Of a stretch of DNA of 64,000 bases, positions 1 through 10,087 are shown piece after piece. The notes beneath the pieces are model-generated. The model made no database searches. It saw only the letters and a list, made by a program, of their open reading frames with translations, and was not told where the DNA came from. The DNA comes from Clavibacter sp. VKM Ac-2873 (GTDB lineage Bacteria; Actinomycetota; Actinomycetes; Actinomycetales; Microbacteriaceae). Both the position numbers and the translations under genes were made by a program. Numbering within the stretch: position 1 is the first letter of the stretch; each line of letters opens with the position of its first letter. The stretch is taken from positions 558,001 through 622,000 of the forward strand of contig NZ_JADKRS010000001.1 of NCBI RefSeq assembly GCF_015351075.1, read 5' to 3'.

Positions 1-479
1 GCCCCGTCGCCGCCGCGGCCGCCGCCGTCGGCATCGCCCTCGCCGTCGCCGGCTGCGCCCCCACGGTCTCGCTGGAGGCGGCTCCCGGCGCGACCGATCC
101 GCTGTGCGCCGACGTGGTCGTCCACCTGCCCGCCGAGCTCGGCACCGCGCCGCTGCGCGAGACCGACGCGCAGGGCACGGGCGCGTGGGGCGCCCCGCAG
201 AGCACCGTGATCCTCCGCTGCGGCGTCGCGACGCCCGGCCCCACGACGGACGCGTGCATCAGCTACGACGACGTCGACTGGGTCGAGGACGACTCGCGCG
301 CGCCGGACATCCGCTACACGACCTACGGCCGCACGCCCGCCGTCGAGGTCGTCATCGACTCCACGCAGGCCAGCTACACGGCGCTCACCGACCTCAGCGG
401 GGTCGTCACGGTCATCCCCCAGACGGCCAAGTGCGTCAGCGCGCAGGACCTCGGGGACGCGCCGCCTCCCGGGAGCTGA
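1..479 (+). CDS. DUF3515 family lipoprotein, 5'-truncated by window start
   Basis: The reading frame is open from base 3 and gives about 158 residues ending in TGA at 477-479. The visible part begins inside a hydrophobic Ala/Val-rich signal segment ending in a lipobox-like A-V-A-G-C, so the mature protein is probably lipid-anchored on the outer face of the membrane. The rest is a small secreted domain with two further Cys that matches my recollection of DUF3515, a family commonly found beside ddl in Actinobacteria, as here. Its function is unknown. The start codon lies before the window. Its last 44 bases are antisense to the end of the convergent glycosyltransferase gene. Confidence 0.75.
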   Translation, partial: PVAAAAAAVGIALAVAGCAPTVSLEAAPGATDPLCADVVVHLPAELGTAPLRETDAQGTGAWGAPQSTVILRCGVATPGPTTDACISYDDVDWVEDDSRAPDIRYTTYGRTPAVEVVIDSTQASYTALTDLSGVVTVIPQTAKCVSAQDLGDAPPPGS

Positions 480-1449
480 CCGGGAGCGATCCCGTGGGCA
501 CGGATCCCGCGCCCGACGCCCGTCGCCGCACGCTCGCCACCGCACGGCGCGCCCCGCGCTCGCGGATCACGCGCCGACCGGTGCGCCACCACCGCAGCCA
601 CGGCAGCTCCCGCGGCCAGTGCACCGTCAGCGACGCCATGCCGCGGCTCATCCGGAGCGGCAGGGTCGAGGGTCGCGTGAGCGGCCGCATGCTGATCCCC
701 ATCCCGAGGCGCGGGTCGAGCACGATGCGGTGCTCGGGGCCGAGGTGCACGGACAGGTCGATGTCGTCGTGCAGGTGCGTGCCCTCGCGGTGCACGTCGT
801 CGCGCACGGCGAGCCAGGCGTCGCGGCGGAGCGCGAAGTTGGATCCGAACAGCGGCGGGTGCCCGAGCGCGAGCGTCACGGAGGCGAAGTACGCGCCGAG
901 GTAGGCCACCGCCGCGATCCCGCGGATCGCCCGCGGACCGTCGAGGAAGCGCGCGGCGCCCGTGACCGCGGCGACGTCCGGCCGGACGGCGAGCACGTCG
1001 CCGAGCCGCTCGATCCAGTCGGCGGGCGGCACGCAGTCGGCGTCGAGCCGGGCGATGACCTCGTGGCGGGCGGCGTCGTAGCCGGCGGACGCGGCCGCGG
1101 GGATCCCCACGACGCCCTCGTGGACGACGCGCGCGCCGGCCTCGCGCGCCACCTCGGCGCTGTCGTCCCGCGAGGCGTTGTCGACCACCACGACCTCGTC
1201 GGGCGCCACGGTCTGCCCCGCGAGGGCCTGGAGGCAGGCGCGCAGGTGCCCCGCGTCGTCGCGCACGGGGATGACGACCGACACCGTCGGCCGCGCCGCC
1301 GCCGCGAGCCGGAGCGCCAGGTCGGCCCGCGGCTCCCCCGCGGCTCCGGCGACCTCACGGCCGACGGTGCGGCTCCACCTCCGCGCCCGGGAGCCGGATC
1401 GAGCCCCGGGAGCGAGGCGGGGTCGGGCGATGGACGGTCCTACGAGCAT
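436..1449 (-). CDS. Glycosyltransferase family 2
   Basis: The product is 337 aa. A GT-A nucleotide-sugar fold begins near residue 55 with VSVVIPVRDD, followed by VVVVDNASRDDS near residue 86 and an acidic metal/nucleotide-binding motif L-D-A-D-C around 135-139. A second acidic element (THLHDDIDLS) fits the acceptor/catalytic region of GT2 enzymes. One central hydrophobic stretch could contact the membrane. The N-terminal 50 residues and the C-terminal tail are Arg-rich and low in complexity. The donor and acceptor cannot be told; cell-wall or surface glycan synthesis is an inference. The ATG at 1449 has CGGAGG directly upstream, and a TAGGCT hexamer ends 6 nt before it. Confidence 0.8.
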   Translation of the reverse strand: MLVGPSIARPRLAPGARSGSRARRWSRTVGREVAGAAGEPRADLALRLAAAARPTVSVVIPVRDDAGHLRACLQALAGQTVAPDEVVVVDNASRDDSAEVAREAGARVVHEGVVGIPAAASAGYDAARHEVIARLDADCVPPADWIERLGDVLAVRPDVAAVTGAARFLDGPRAIRGIAAVAYLGAYFASVTLALGHPPLFGSNFALRRDAWLAVRDDVHREGTHLHDDIDLSVHLGPEHRIVLDPRLGMGISMRPLTRPSTLPLRMSRGMASLTVHWPRELPWLRWWRTGRRVIRERGARRAVASVRRRASGAGSVPTGSLPVSSREAARPRGPAR

Positions 1450-1455
1450 CCTCCG

Positions 1456-1461
1456 AGCCTA
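1456..1461 (-). promoter_or_regulatory. -10 hexamer TAGGCT, leaderless geometry (glycosyltransferase)
   Basis: On the minus strand TAGGCT is followed by CGGAGG and then the ATG at 1449, a 6-nt gap that would place the transcription start at the initiation codon. No convincing -35 element is visible. Confidence 0.5.
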
Positions 1462-1510
1462 GGCTCCTCATCTGAGGAAGCTGACCCCGGGTCGCCGCGC
1501 GGACGGCCCG

Positions 1511-2620
<1,110 letters not shown>

Positions 2621-2622
2621 GG

Positions 2623-3693
2623 TCACTCCCCCTGGGGCGTGTCGTCGTCGGTGGTCAGGTGCGGGGCGATGTCGCGCGGCGACAGCGTGCCCGCCAGCAC
2701 CTGCGACACCTGCTCGACGATCGGCATGAGCACGCCGCGCTGGCGTGCGAGCTCGAGCACGGGCGCGACGGAGGAGAGCCCCTCTGCCGTCTGCTGCATG
2801 CTCTTCACGACGTCGGTGAAGCTGTAGCCCTGGCCGAGCAGGCGCCCCGCGGTGTTGTTGCGGGACAGCGACGACTCGCACGTGGCGATGAGGTCGCCGA
2901 GGCCCGCGAGGCCCGCGAGCGTCTCGGCGCGCGCCCCGTAGGCGACGGAGAACGCCGTCATCTCGGCGAGGCCGCGCGTGATGATCGACGCCTTCGTGTT
3001 CTCGCCGTAGCCGACGCCGTCGACGATGCCGACCGCCACCGCGATGAGGTTCTTGAGCACGCCGCCGAACTCGGTGCCGATCACGTCGGTGTTCACGAAC
3101 GAGCGGAAGTACGCGCTGCGGGCGATCGTCGCCACGCGCTCGGCCGTCGCCTGGTCCGCGGACGACACCACGACCGCGGTCGGCTGCTCCCGCGCGATCT
3201 CCAGCGCGAGGTTCGGCCCCGACGCCACCGCGATGCGCTCCGGCCCGATCCCGAGCACCTCGGCGATCACCTCGCTCATCCGGAGGCCGGTGCCCTTCTC
3301 CACGCCCTTCATCAGGCTGACCACGACGGCGTCGGCGGGGATGAGGTCCCGCGCCGCCTCGAGGTTGGCGCGCAGCGTCTGGCTGGGCACCGACACGAAG
3401 ACGTCGGTCGCGCCCCGGAGGACGCGCTCGAGCGACGGGTCGGCCGTCAGGCGCTGCGGCAGGTTGATCCCGGGCAGGTAGTCGCTGTTGCGCTTCGCCT
3501 CGGTGATCTCCCGGGCGAGCTCGGGCCGGCGGGCCCACATGACGACGTCGTTGCCGCCGTCGGCCATCACCTTGGCGAACGTGGTGCCCCAGCTGCCGGC
3601 GCCGAGGACGACGATGCGACGCCGCTCCCCCGCTCCGGGCTCGGGCGTCGATGCGGCGGGTGCGGGGGTCGGGCGCGCGGTCGCGTCACTCAA
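2623..3693 (-). CDS. gpsA: NAD(P)H-dependent glycerol-3-phosphate dehydrogenase
   Basis: The product is 356 aa. It reduces dihydroxyacetone phosphate to sn-glycerol 3-phosphate, the backbone for phospholipids. The Rossmann dinucleotide motif VVLGAGSWGTTFA lies near residue 29. The family motifs VSLMKGVEKGTG, the SGPNLA segment, and GVLKNLIAVAVGIVDG with the catalytic Lys follow in order. The start is an unusual TTG at 3693, supported by AAGGAGA 9 nt upstream; no ATG or GTG occurs in frame before the Rossmann motif. It overlaps the plsC end by 8 nt, so acylation and backbone supply are co-transcribed. Confidence 0.95.
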   Translation of the reverse strand: MSDATARPTPAPAASTPEPGAGERRRIVVLGAGSWGTTFAKVMADGGNDVVMWARRPELAREITEAKRNSDYLPGINLPQRLTADPSLERVLRGATDVFVSVPSQTLRANLEAARDLIPADAVVVSLMKGVEKGTGLRMSEVIAEVLGIGPERIAVASGPNLALEIAREQPTAVVVSSADQATAERVATIARSAYFRSFVNTDVIGTEFGGVLKNLIAVAVGIVDGVGYGENTKASIITRGLAEMTAFSVAYGARAETLAGLAGLGDLIATCESSLSRNNTAGRLLGQGYSFTDVVKSMQQTAEGLSSVAPVLELARQRGVLMPIVEQVSQVLAGTLSPRDIAPHLTTDDDTPQGE

Positions 3694-4423
3694 ATCGGCC
3701 GGTCTCCTTCTGGTTCTTCGAGCGGGGATCCCACCGCTCGGTCGGGGCGGTCTCGCCGCGCAGCTCCTCCACGAGCCGGGTGATGGCGGCCATGACGACG
3801 GCGGTCGCCTCGGTGAGGGTCGCGGAGTCGAGGCTCCGGTCGCGGAATCGGTCGAGGTCCACGGGCTCGCCGATGGCGACGTGGATGGTCGTCCGCGGGA
3901 AGAGCCGCACGCGCTTCGAGTAGCGGCCCATGAGCTTCTGCGTGCCCCAGTGCGCGGCGGGGATCACGGGGATCCCGGCCTGGAGCGCGAGGCGCACGGC
4001 GCCGGTCTTGCCGCGCATGGGCCAGAGGTCGGGATCGCGCGTGAGCGTGCCCTCGGGGTAGACGACCACGATGCGGCCGTCGCGCGCGAGGTCGGACGCG
4101 GCCTCGATCGCCTTCCCGCCGCGGACGCCGCCGTCGCGCTGGACGGGGATCTGTCCGGAGCGGCGGAGGAACCAGCCGACCACCGGGACGTCGAAGAGCG
4201 ACGCCTTCGCGAGGAAGCGCGGCAGGCGCCCGAGCTTCCAGGCCACGGCGCCCATCACCACCGGGTCGATCTCGCTGTGGTGGTTCGGGGCGAGCACGTA
4301 CGAGCCCGTCCGCGGCAGCCGCTCGGGGTTCCGGATCTCGAACCGCACGGCCGTGTTCAGCACGGGCAGCACGAGGGCGGCCAGCACCCAGAAGATCGAC
4401 GGTCGGGCCTTCTCGTTCGCCAT
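3686..4423 (-). CDS. plsC: 1-acyl-sn-glycerol-3-phosphate acyltransferase (PlsC/LPLAT family)
   Basis: The product is 245 aa. It transfers an acyl chain to lysophosphatidate at the inner membrane. The N-terminus has one hydrophobic segment (FWVLAALVLPVLNTAV). The LPLAT catalytic motif H-x4-D appears as NHHSEIDPV near residue 52, the substrate motif as VVYPEGTLTRD near residue 120, and a third block as GIPVIPAAHWG. The ATG at 4423 is preceded by GGAGG 6 nt upstream. It sits between murA and gpsA; a 122-nt gap from murA holds no other gene. Confidence 0.92.
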   Translation of the reverse strand: MANEKARPSIFWVLAALVLPVLNTAVRFEIRNPERLPRTGSYVLAPNHHSEIDPVVMGAVAWKLGRLPRFLAKASLFDVPVVGWFLRRSGQIPVQRDGGVRGGKAIEAASDLARDGRIVVVYPEGTLTRDPDLWPMRGKTGAVRLALQAGIPVIPAAHWGTQKLMGRYSKRVRLFPRTTIHVAIGEPVDLDRFRDRSLDSATLTEATAVVMAAITRLVEELRGETAPTERWDPRSKNQKETGRFE

Positions 4424-4545
4424 GGATCCTCCGGTCGGGTCGCGGTCATCGTCGGTCGCCCGCCGGATGCGCCCGGCAGATGGCCGGGCGCGTCCGTCGT
4501 GGACGCGTCCGGCCGGCGTGGGCGGCGCGGGCACCGCCGGTGAGG

Positions 4546-5916
4546 CTATCCCTCGTAGGAGAAGTCCGCGCCCAGCTGGCGCAGCTTCCCGATGAAGTCC
4601 TCGTAGCCGCGCGAGATGATCCCGACGTTGCTGACGGTGGACCGGCCCTCGGCCGTGAGCGCGGCGATGAGGTGGCTGAACCCGCCGCGGAGGTCGGGCA
4701 CCGTGATGTCCGCGCCGTGCAGGTGCGTCGGCCCGGTGATGACCGCGGCCTGCTCGAAGTCGCGACGCGCCACGCGGCGCTCGTGGCCCTCGAGGCCCTC
4801 CTTGTGCACGACGATGTCGGCGCCCATCTCGTTGAGCGCGTCCGTGAAGCCGAAGCGGTTCTCGTACACGGTCTCGTGGATGATCGAGACGCCGGGCGCC
4901 TGCGTGAGCGCGACGACGAGCGGCTGCTGCCAGTCCGTCATGAAGCCGGGGTGCACGTCGGTCTCGATGACCACGGGCTTGAGGTCGCCGCCCGGGTGGT
5001 AGAACCGGATGCCGTCCTCCTCGATGTCGAACGCGCCGCCGACCTTCCGGAACACGTTGAGGAACGTCATCATCTCGGCCTGGCGCACGCCGCCGACGAA
5101 GATGTCGCCTCCGGTCGCGAGCGCGGCGGAGGCCCAGCTCGCGGCCTCGTTGCGGTCGAAGAGCGCGCGGTGCGTGTAGCCCTCGAGGCGGTCGACGCCC
5201 TCGATGAGGATCACGCGGTTCGGCTCGACGGAGATGATCGCGCCCATCTTCTGCAGGATGGCGATGAGGTCCATGATCTCGGGCTCGATGGCCGCGTTCT
5301 TCAGCTCCGTGATGCCCTTCGCCCGCACGCCCGTGAGCAGCACCTGCTCGGTCGCGCCGACGCTCGGGTAGGGCAGCTCGACGTTCGCGCCCTTCAGGCC
5401 GTTCGGGGCCGTGAGGCGGATCCCGCTCGGGAGCTTCTCGACGACCGCGCCGAAGGCACGGAGGGCGTCGAGGTGGAAGTCGATGGGGCGGTCGCCGATG
5501 CGGCAGCCGCCGAGGTCGGGGATGAACGCCTCGCCGAGGCGGTGCAGCAGCGGGCCGCAGAAGAGGATCGGGATCCGGGAGCTCCCCGCGTGCGCGTCGA
5601 TGTCCGCCATGTGGGCGCTCTCGACGTCCTTCGGGTCGAGGATGAGGTCGCCCTCCTGCTCGCCCTTGCGGAGCGTGACGCCGTGCACCTCCAGGAGGCC
5701 CGAGACGACGCGGACGTCGCTGATGTCGGGCACCGAGCGCAGGAGGCTGGGGCTCTCGCCGAGGAGCGAGGCGACCATGGCCTTCGTGGCCAGGTTCTTG
5801 GCCCCGCGGACCTCGATGCGACCGCGCAGCGGAATGCCGCCGTTGATCACGATGGAGTCGGACAGGAGGCCCACCCGCTCCCCCGCCTTCTTGGCGTCGC
5901 TGACTAGTGAGTTCAT
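4546..5916 (-). CDS. murA: UDP-N-acetylglucosamine 1-carboxyvinyltransferase
   Basis: The product is 456 aa, slightly longer than the usual ~420. It moves enolpyruvate from PEP to UDP-GlcNAc, the first committed step of peptidoglycan synthesis and the target of fosfomycin. The active-site Cys is present in the loop GGCRIGDRP, so fosfomycin sensitivity of the enzyme is expected. GAKNLATKAMVASLL near the N-terminus is the substrate-binding start of the EPSP-synthase-like fold. The ATG at 5916 has GGAG upstream and directly abuts the leuD stop with no gap. Confidence 0.95.
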   Translation of the reverse strand: MNSLVSDAKKAGERVGLLSDSIVINGGIPLRGRIEVRGAKNLATKAMVASLLGESPSLLRSVPDISDVRVVSGLLEVHGVTLRKGEQEGDLILDPKDVESAHMADIDAHAGSSRIPILFCGPLLHRLGEAFIPDLGGCRIGDRPIDFHLDALRAFGAVVEKLPSGIRLTAPNGLKGANVELPYPSVGATEQVLLTGVRAKGITELKNAAIEPEIMDLIAILQKMGAIISVEPNRVILIEGVDRLEGYTHRALFDRNEAASWASAALATGGDIFVGGVRQAEMMTFLNVFRKVGGAFDIEEDGIRFYHPGGDLKPVVIETDVHPGFMTDWQQPLVVALTQAPGVSIIHETVYENRFGFTDALNEMGADIVVHKEGLEGHERRVARRDFEQAAVITGPTHLHGADITVPDLRGGFSHLIAALTAEGRSTVSNVGIISRGYEDFIGKLRQLGADFSYEG

Positions 5917-6531
5917 TCAGTTCTCCAGAGCTGCCGGCCGGGCCGGCAAGGTGCGCGGGCGCCATGAGGCCCGATTGTGTTCGAAGGTGGTGATGGCGTC
6001 CTCATCCCGGAGGGTGAGGGCGATGTCGTCGAGCCCCTCGAGGAGCCGCCACCGAGTGTATTCGTCGATCTCGAACGGGACCGTCAGGCCGGGTGCCGTG
6101 GCGATCCGCTCGACGAGGTCGACGGTGAGGTCGAGCCCGGGCTCCGCGTCCATCGCGGCCCACAGCCTCTCGACGTCGTCCTCCGTCACGATCCCCGTGA
6201 GGAGGCCCTGCTTCCCGGAGTTGCCCCGGAAGATGTCGCCGAACCTCGGGCTGAGCACGGCCCGGAAGCCGTAGTCGCGCAGCGCCCACACGGCGTGCTC
6301 ACGGGACGAGCCCGTGCCGAAGTCGGGACCGGCGACGAGGACGGTGGCGCCCTCGTAGACCGGCTGGTTGACGAAGAAGTCGGGATCCTCGCGCCACTCG
6401 AAGAACAGCGTGTCCTCGAAGCCCGTCTTGGTGACGCGCTTGAGGAACTGGGAGGGGACGATCTGGTCGGTGTCGACGTTCGACTGCTTCAGCGGCACGG
6501 CGGTGCCGGTGACGCGGCGGATGGGCTCCAC
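5917..6531 (-). CDS. leuD: 3-isopropylmalate dehydratase small subunit
   Basis: The product is 204 aa, the normal LeuD size. It is the swivel subunit that works with LeuC to isomerise 2-isopropylmalate to 3-isopropylmalate in leucine synthesis. The motifs [13 protein letters not shown] near the N-terminus and [17 protein letters not shown] in the middle are diagnostic. The start is GTG at 6531, 3 nt after the leuC stop, so translation is probably coupled to leuC. Confidence 0.96.
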   Translation of the reverse strand: MEPIRRVTGTAVPLKQSNVDTDQIVPSQFLKRVTKTGFEDTLFFEWREDPDFFVNQPVYEGATVLVAGPDFGTGSSREHAVWALRDYGFRAVLSPRFGDIFRGNSGKQGLLTGIVTEDDVERLWAAMDAEPGLDLTVDLVERIATAPGLTVPFEIDEYTRWRLLEGLDDIALTLRDEDAITTFEHNRASWRPRTLPARPAALEN

Positions 6532-6534
6532 GGC

Positions 6535-8004
6535 TCAGGCCCCCTGTCCGACGGCGGCGGCCTGGCGGATCGACGCGGCATCGATGACACCGTCCGCCTG
6601 CAGGTCCCACGGGCTCGAGAGCGTGCCGCGGATGGCGGTGGCCGCGGCCACGAGCGGCGACACGAGGTGCGTGCGCCCGCCCTTGCCCTGGCGACCCTCG
6701 AAGTTGCGGTTGCTGGTGGACGCGCAGCGCTCACCGGGCGCGAGCTGATCGGGGTTCATGCCGAGGCACATGGAGCAGCCGGCGAAGCGCCACTCGGCGC
6801 CGAAGTCCGTGAACACCTTGTCGATCCCCTCGGCCTCGGCCTCGAGGCGCACGCGGGCGCTGCCCGGGACGACCATCACGCGGACGCCGTCGGCCTTGGT
6901 GCGGCCGCGCAGGATCTCGGCGGCGGCGCGCAGGTCCTCCACGCGGCTGTTCGTGCAAGAGCCGATGAAGACGGTGTCGACCGCGATCTCCTTCATGGGC
7001 GTGCCGGGGGCGAGGTCCATGTAGGCGAGGGCGCGCTCGGCGGCGGCGCGCTCGTTCGGGTCGGCGACGGTCGCGGGATCCGGCACGGGCTCGCTGAGGG
7101 AGACCCCCTGGCCCGGGTTCGTCCCCCAGGTGACGAAGGGCTCGAGCGTGTCCGCGTCGAGGATGACCTCGGCGTCGAACACGGCGTCGTCGTCGCTCGC
7201 GAGGGTCTCCCAGTAGGCGACGGCCTCGTCCCAGTCGGCGCCCGTCGGAGCGTGCGGACGGCCGCGCAGGTAGTCGTAGGTGGTCTGGTCGGGGGCGACC
7301 ATGCCGGCGCGCGCGCCCGCCTCGATCGACATGTTGCAGATCGTCATGCGGCCCTCCATGGAGAGCGAGCGGATGGCGCTGCCGCGGTACTCGAGCACGT
7401 AGCCCTGCCCGCCGCCGGTGCCGATCCGCGCGATGACCGCGAGGATGATGTCCTTCGCCGTCACGCCCGGCCGGAGCGCGCCCTCCACCGTGACCGCCAT
7501 GGTCTTGAACGGCTGGAGCGGCAGCGTCTGCGTGGCCATGACGTGCTCGACCTCGCTCGTGCCGATGCCGAACGCCATCGCGCCGAACGCCCCGTGGGTG
7601 GACGTGTGCGAGTCGCCGCACACGACCGTGATTCCCGGCATCGTGAGGCCGAGCTGCGGGCCGACGACGTGGACGATGCCCTGCTCGATGTCGCCGAGGG
7701 AGTGCAGGCGGATCCCGAACTCCGCGGCGTTCTTCCGGAGGGCGTGGATCTGCGTGCGGCTCGTGAGGTCGGCGATGGGGCGGTCGATGCCGACGGTCGG
7801 GGTGTTGTGGTCCTCGGTCGCGATGGTGAGGTCCGGGCGGCGCACGGGTCGGCCGGCGAGACGGAGCCCGTCGAAGGCCTGCGGGCTGGTGACCTCGTGC
7901 AGCAGGTGGAGGTCGATGTACAGGAGGTCGGGCTCGCCGTCCTCGCCCTGGGCGACGAGGTGGTCGGCCCACACCTTCTCGGCCAGGGTCTTCGCAGGCT
8001 GCAC
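6535..8004 (-). CDS. leuC: 3-isopropylmalate dehydratase large subunit
   Basis: The product is about 489 aa. This is the aconitase-type large subunit carrying the [4Fe-4S] cluster. [28 protein letters not shown] and the Cys-bearing motifs [14 protein letters not shown] and [13 protein letters not shown] supply the three cluster ligands. I chose GTG at 8004 because GAGGAGAG lies 3-4 nt closer than for any other start; an ATG at 8016 in the same frame would add four residues but would put that Shine-Dalgarno inside the gene. A short upstream ORF at 8013-8045 ends just ahead of it. Confidence 0.94.
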   Translation of the reverse strand: MQPAKTLAEKVWADHLVAQGEDGEPDLLYIDLHLLHEVTSPQAFDGLRLAGRPVRRPDLTIATEDHNTPTVGIDRPIADLTSRTQIHALRKNAAEFGIRLHSLGDIEQGIVHVVGPQLGLTMPGITVVCGDSHTSTHGAFGAMAFGIGTSEVEHVMATQTLPLQPFKTMAVTVEGALRPGVTAKDIILAVIARIGTGGGQGYVLEYRGSAIRSLSMEGRMTICNMSIEAGARAGMVAPDQTTYDYLRGRPHAPTGADWDEAVAYWETLASDDDAVFDAEVILDADTLEPFVTWGTNPGQGVSLSEPVPDPATVADPNERAAAERALAYMDLAPGTPMKEIAVDTVFIGSCTNSRVEDLRAAAEILRGRTKADGVRVMVVPGSARVRLEAEAEGIDKVFTDFGAEWRFAGCSMCLGMNPDQLAPGERCASTSNRNFEGRQGKGGRTHLVSPLVAAATAIRGTLSSPWDLQADGVIDAASIRQAAAVGQGA

Positions 8005-8012
8005 GGCTCTCC

Positions 8013-8045
8013 TCATGGCAGGGGCGCGAGGGTGGCCACGCGCAT
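8013..8045 (-). CDS. Possible leaderless leader peptide ahead of leuC ([10 protein letters not shown])
   Basis: A TAGACT hexamer at 8052-8057 is followed by CCCATG and then the ATG at 8045, the same 6-nt spacing seen at other genes in this window. The ten codons end in TGA at 8013-8015, which lies inside the Shine-Dalgarno region of leuC. Two codons are for leucine (CTC, CTG). It may serve translational coupling or attenuation of leuCD. Whether it is translated cannot be judged from sequence alone. Confidence 0.3.
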   Translation of the reverse strand: MRVATLAPLP

Positions 8046-8051
8046 CATGGG

Positions 8052-8057
8052 AGTCTA
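8052..8057 (-). promoter_or_regulatory. -10 hexamer TAGACT for the leuCD operon
   Basis: This is the only TANNNT in the 77-nt gap between the PP2C gene end and leuC. It would start transcription near 8045. Confidence 0.45.
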
Positions 8058-8081
8058 ACGCCGGGTGCCCGAGGCTATTCC

Positions 8082-8903
8082 TCAGGCGATGGGCGCGCCC
8101 GCGGACCCGTCGTCGGTCGGCTCCGCGTCCGCGGCGGCCTCGATGACCACGACGGTCACGTTGTCCCGGCCGCCGGATGCCAGCGCCTGCGCGACCAGGG
8201 CGTCCGCCGCCCGGTCGACGCCGCCGCCGTCCGCGCACGCGAGCTGGATGACGCCGGAGATCGCCTGGTCGTCGAGCTCCTTGGTCAGCCCGTCCGAGCA
8301 GATGAGGAAGACCTGGTGGTCGACGACGGGCAGCAGCCACTCGTCGGCGGCGACCTCGTCGTGGGATCCGACGGCCCGGGTGATGAGGTTCCGCACCGGG
8401 CTGCGCTCCGCCTCCGCGCGGGTCATGCGGCCCTGGTCGACGAGCTCCTGCACGGCCGAGTGGTCGATGGTCACCTGCTCGAGGCGGCCGTCGGTCCACG
8501 CGTAGACGCGCGAGTCGCCCACGTTGAAGACCATCCAGAGCGGGTCGCCGGCGTCCGAGCGCACGAGCGCGACGCCCGCGAGCGTCGTGCCGGCCACCGT
8601 GCCGGGCGGGTCGTCGCCCGTGATGAGGTCGCCGATCGCGTCGTTGGAGGCGTCGACCGCCTCGACGATGCGGTCGCGGGTGACGGGGGCGTCGCCGGAG
8701 AGGCCGCCGAAGGTCTCCACGAGGGTGGCGCTCGCGCGGTCGCCGAACGCGTGCCCTCCCATCCCGTCGGCGACGAGCCACACGGGAGGGTCGGCGAGGA
8801 GGCCGTCCTCGTTCACGGCGCGCACGCTGCCGACGTCGGTGCGGGCGGCCCAGCTGACGTGGATGCGACGCCCGCCGAGCGCGATGGTGCGTGCCTCGGT
8901 CAT
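8082..8903 (-). CDS. PP2C-type serine/threonine protein phosphatase
   Basis: The product is 273 aa of a single PP2C domain. Metal-binding and catalytic motifs appear in order: [10 protein letters not shown] (residue ~25), [13 protein letters not shown] (~43), [11 protein letters not shown] (~125), [13 protein letters not shown] (~205) and [13 protein letters not shown] (~245). It should remove phosphate from Ser/Thr kinase substrates in the cytoplasm. No Hanks kinase is in the window. The ATG at 8903 overlaps the terC stop as ATGA, so the two are co-transcribed. Its substrate is unknown. Confidence 0.93.
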   Translation of the reverse strand: MTEARTIALGGRRIHVSWAARTDVGSVRAVNEDGLLADPPVWLVADGMGGHAFGDRASATLVETFGGLSGDAPVTRDRIVEAVDASNDAIGDLITGDDPPGTVAGTTLAGVALVRSDAGDPLWMVFNVGDSRVYAWTDGRLEQVTIDHSAVQELVDQGRMTRAEAERSPVRNLITRAVGSHDEVAADEWLLPVVDHQVFLICSDGLTKELDDQAISGVIQLACADGGGVDRAADALVAQALASGGRDNVTVVVIEAAADAEPTDDGSAGAPIA

Positions 8904-9937
8904 CGGGCGTCCCCGTCGTCGCCGCGCTCGACGGAGGAGGTCTCGGCGGCGGGCCCGGTGATGGGTGTGCCGTCCGCGCGCATCTTGAGGAGGCTGGCGA
9001 CGGTCGCGACCACCATCGACGCGAGGATCACGACGAGGCTCACGACGGTCGGGATCTCGGGCGCCCACCCGATGCCATCGCCGCCGTTGACGAACGGCAG
9101 CGTGTTCTCGTGCATGGCGTGCAGCACGAGCTTCACGCCGATGAAGAAGAGGATGAACGCGATCCCGTACTTGAGGTACACGAGCCGGTCGAGCAGGCCA
9201 CCCAGCAGGAAGTAGAGCTGGCGGAGGCCCATCAGCGCGAAGATGTTGGCGGTGAACACGATGAACGGCGACTCGGTGATGCCGAAGATGGCCGGGATCG
9301 AGTCGAGGGCGAAGATCAGGTCGGTGGTGCCGATCGAGACGAACACGATGACCATGGGCGTGAGCACCTTGCGGCCGTCGACGACGGTGCGCACCTTGGC
9401 GCCGTCGAAGTCGGGCGCGATCTTGAGGCGCCGGCGGAGGAACCGGATGAAGAGCGAGTCCTCGCTCTCCTCGTCCTCGTCGCCGACGGCCTGCTTGATC
9501 GCCGTGTAGAGCAGGAACGCGCCGAAGATGTAGAAGATCCAGCTGTAGCTCTCGATGAGCTCGGCGCCCAGCAGGATGAATATCCCGCGCAGCACGAGCG
9601 CGATGATGATGCCCACCATCAGCACCTCCTGCTGGTACTTCCGGGGCACGCTGAACCGGCTCATGATGATGACGAACACGAACAGGTTGTCGATGCTGAG
9701 GCTGTACTCCGTCAGCCAGCCGGCGAGGAACTGGCCCGCGTGCTCGCCGCCCGCGACGAACAGCATGATGACCGCGAACACCAGCGCGAGCCCCACGTAG
9801 AACGCGACCCACAGGGCCGACTCCTTCGTCGACGGGACGTGCGGGCGTCGATAGACGATCAGCAGGTCGGCGACGAGGACGAGGACGAGCACCGTCAGGG
9901 AGACGATCTCGAACGGGAGGGGGAGGACCAGGGGCAC
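8900..9937 (-). CDS. TerC family integral membrane protein
   Basis: The product is 345 aa with about eight hydrophobic segments. Two acidic family motifs sit in membrane segments, [14 protein letters not shown] near residue 78 and [13 protein letters not shown] near residue 210. Some TerC/Alx relatives export manganese or help load metals onto secreted proteins. The start is GTG at 9937 without a visible Shine-Dalgarno. I see no yybP-ykoY-like manganese riboswitch in the 150-nt gap to the TetR gene. Co-transcription with a metal-dependent PP2C phosphatase is suggestive but not proof of a link. Confidence 0.9.
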   Translation of the reverse strand: MPLVLPLPFEIVSLTVLVLVLVADLLIVYRRPHVPSTKESALWVAFYVGLALVFAVIMLFVAGGEHAGQFLAGWLTEYSLSIDNLFVFVIIMSRFSVPRKYQQEVLMVGIIIALVLRGIFILLGAELIESYSWIFYIFGAFLLYTAIKQAVGDEDEESEDSLFIRFLRRRLKIAPDFDGAKVRTVVDGRKVLTPMVIVFVSIGTTDLIFALDSIPAIFGITESPFIVFTANIFALMGLRQLYFLLGGLLDRLVYLKYGIAFILFFIGVKLVLHAMHENTLPFVNGGDGIGWAPEIPTVVSLVVILASMVVATVASLLKMRADGTPITGPAAETSSVERGDDGDAR

Positions 9938-10052
9938 GCGGAGGCTTTCTGCAGCACGGGAGCGGCACGGACATGCCTCGACGAAACTACATGGCGGCCG
10001 ACGGGTTGTTCACAATTCCCCCATCCGGGGCATCCGGTCGGCGGCCCGCGGT

Positions 10053-10058
10053 TACGGT
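10053..10058 (+). promoter_or_regulatory. -10 hexamer TACGGT upstream of the TetR gene
   Basis: It lies 8 nt before an in-frame ATG at 10067 and 29 nt before the ATG at 10088, so it supports either a leaderless or a short-leader transcript. Confidence 0.4.
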
Positions 10059-10087
10059 GGTCGCTCATGACACGAGAGGGACGCCCC

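Noticed and set aside
9938-10066. Possible manganese riboswitch between terC and the TetR gene
   Set aside because: No yybP-ykoY-like paired segments could be drawn, and the gap is short.
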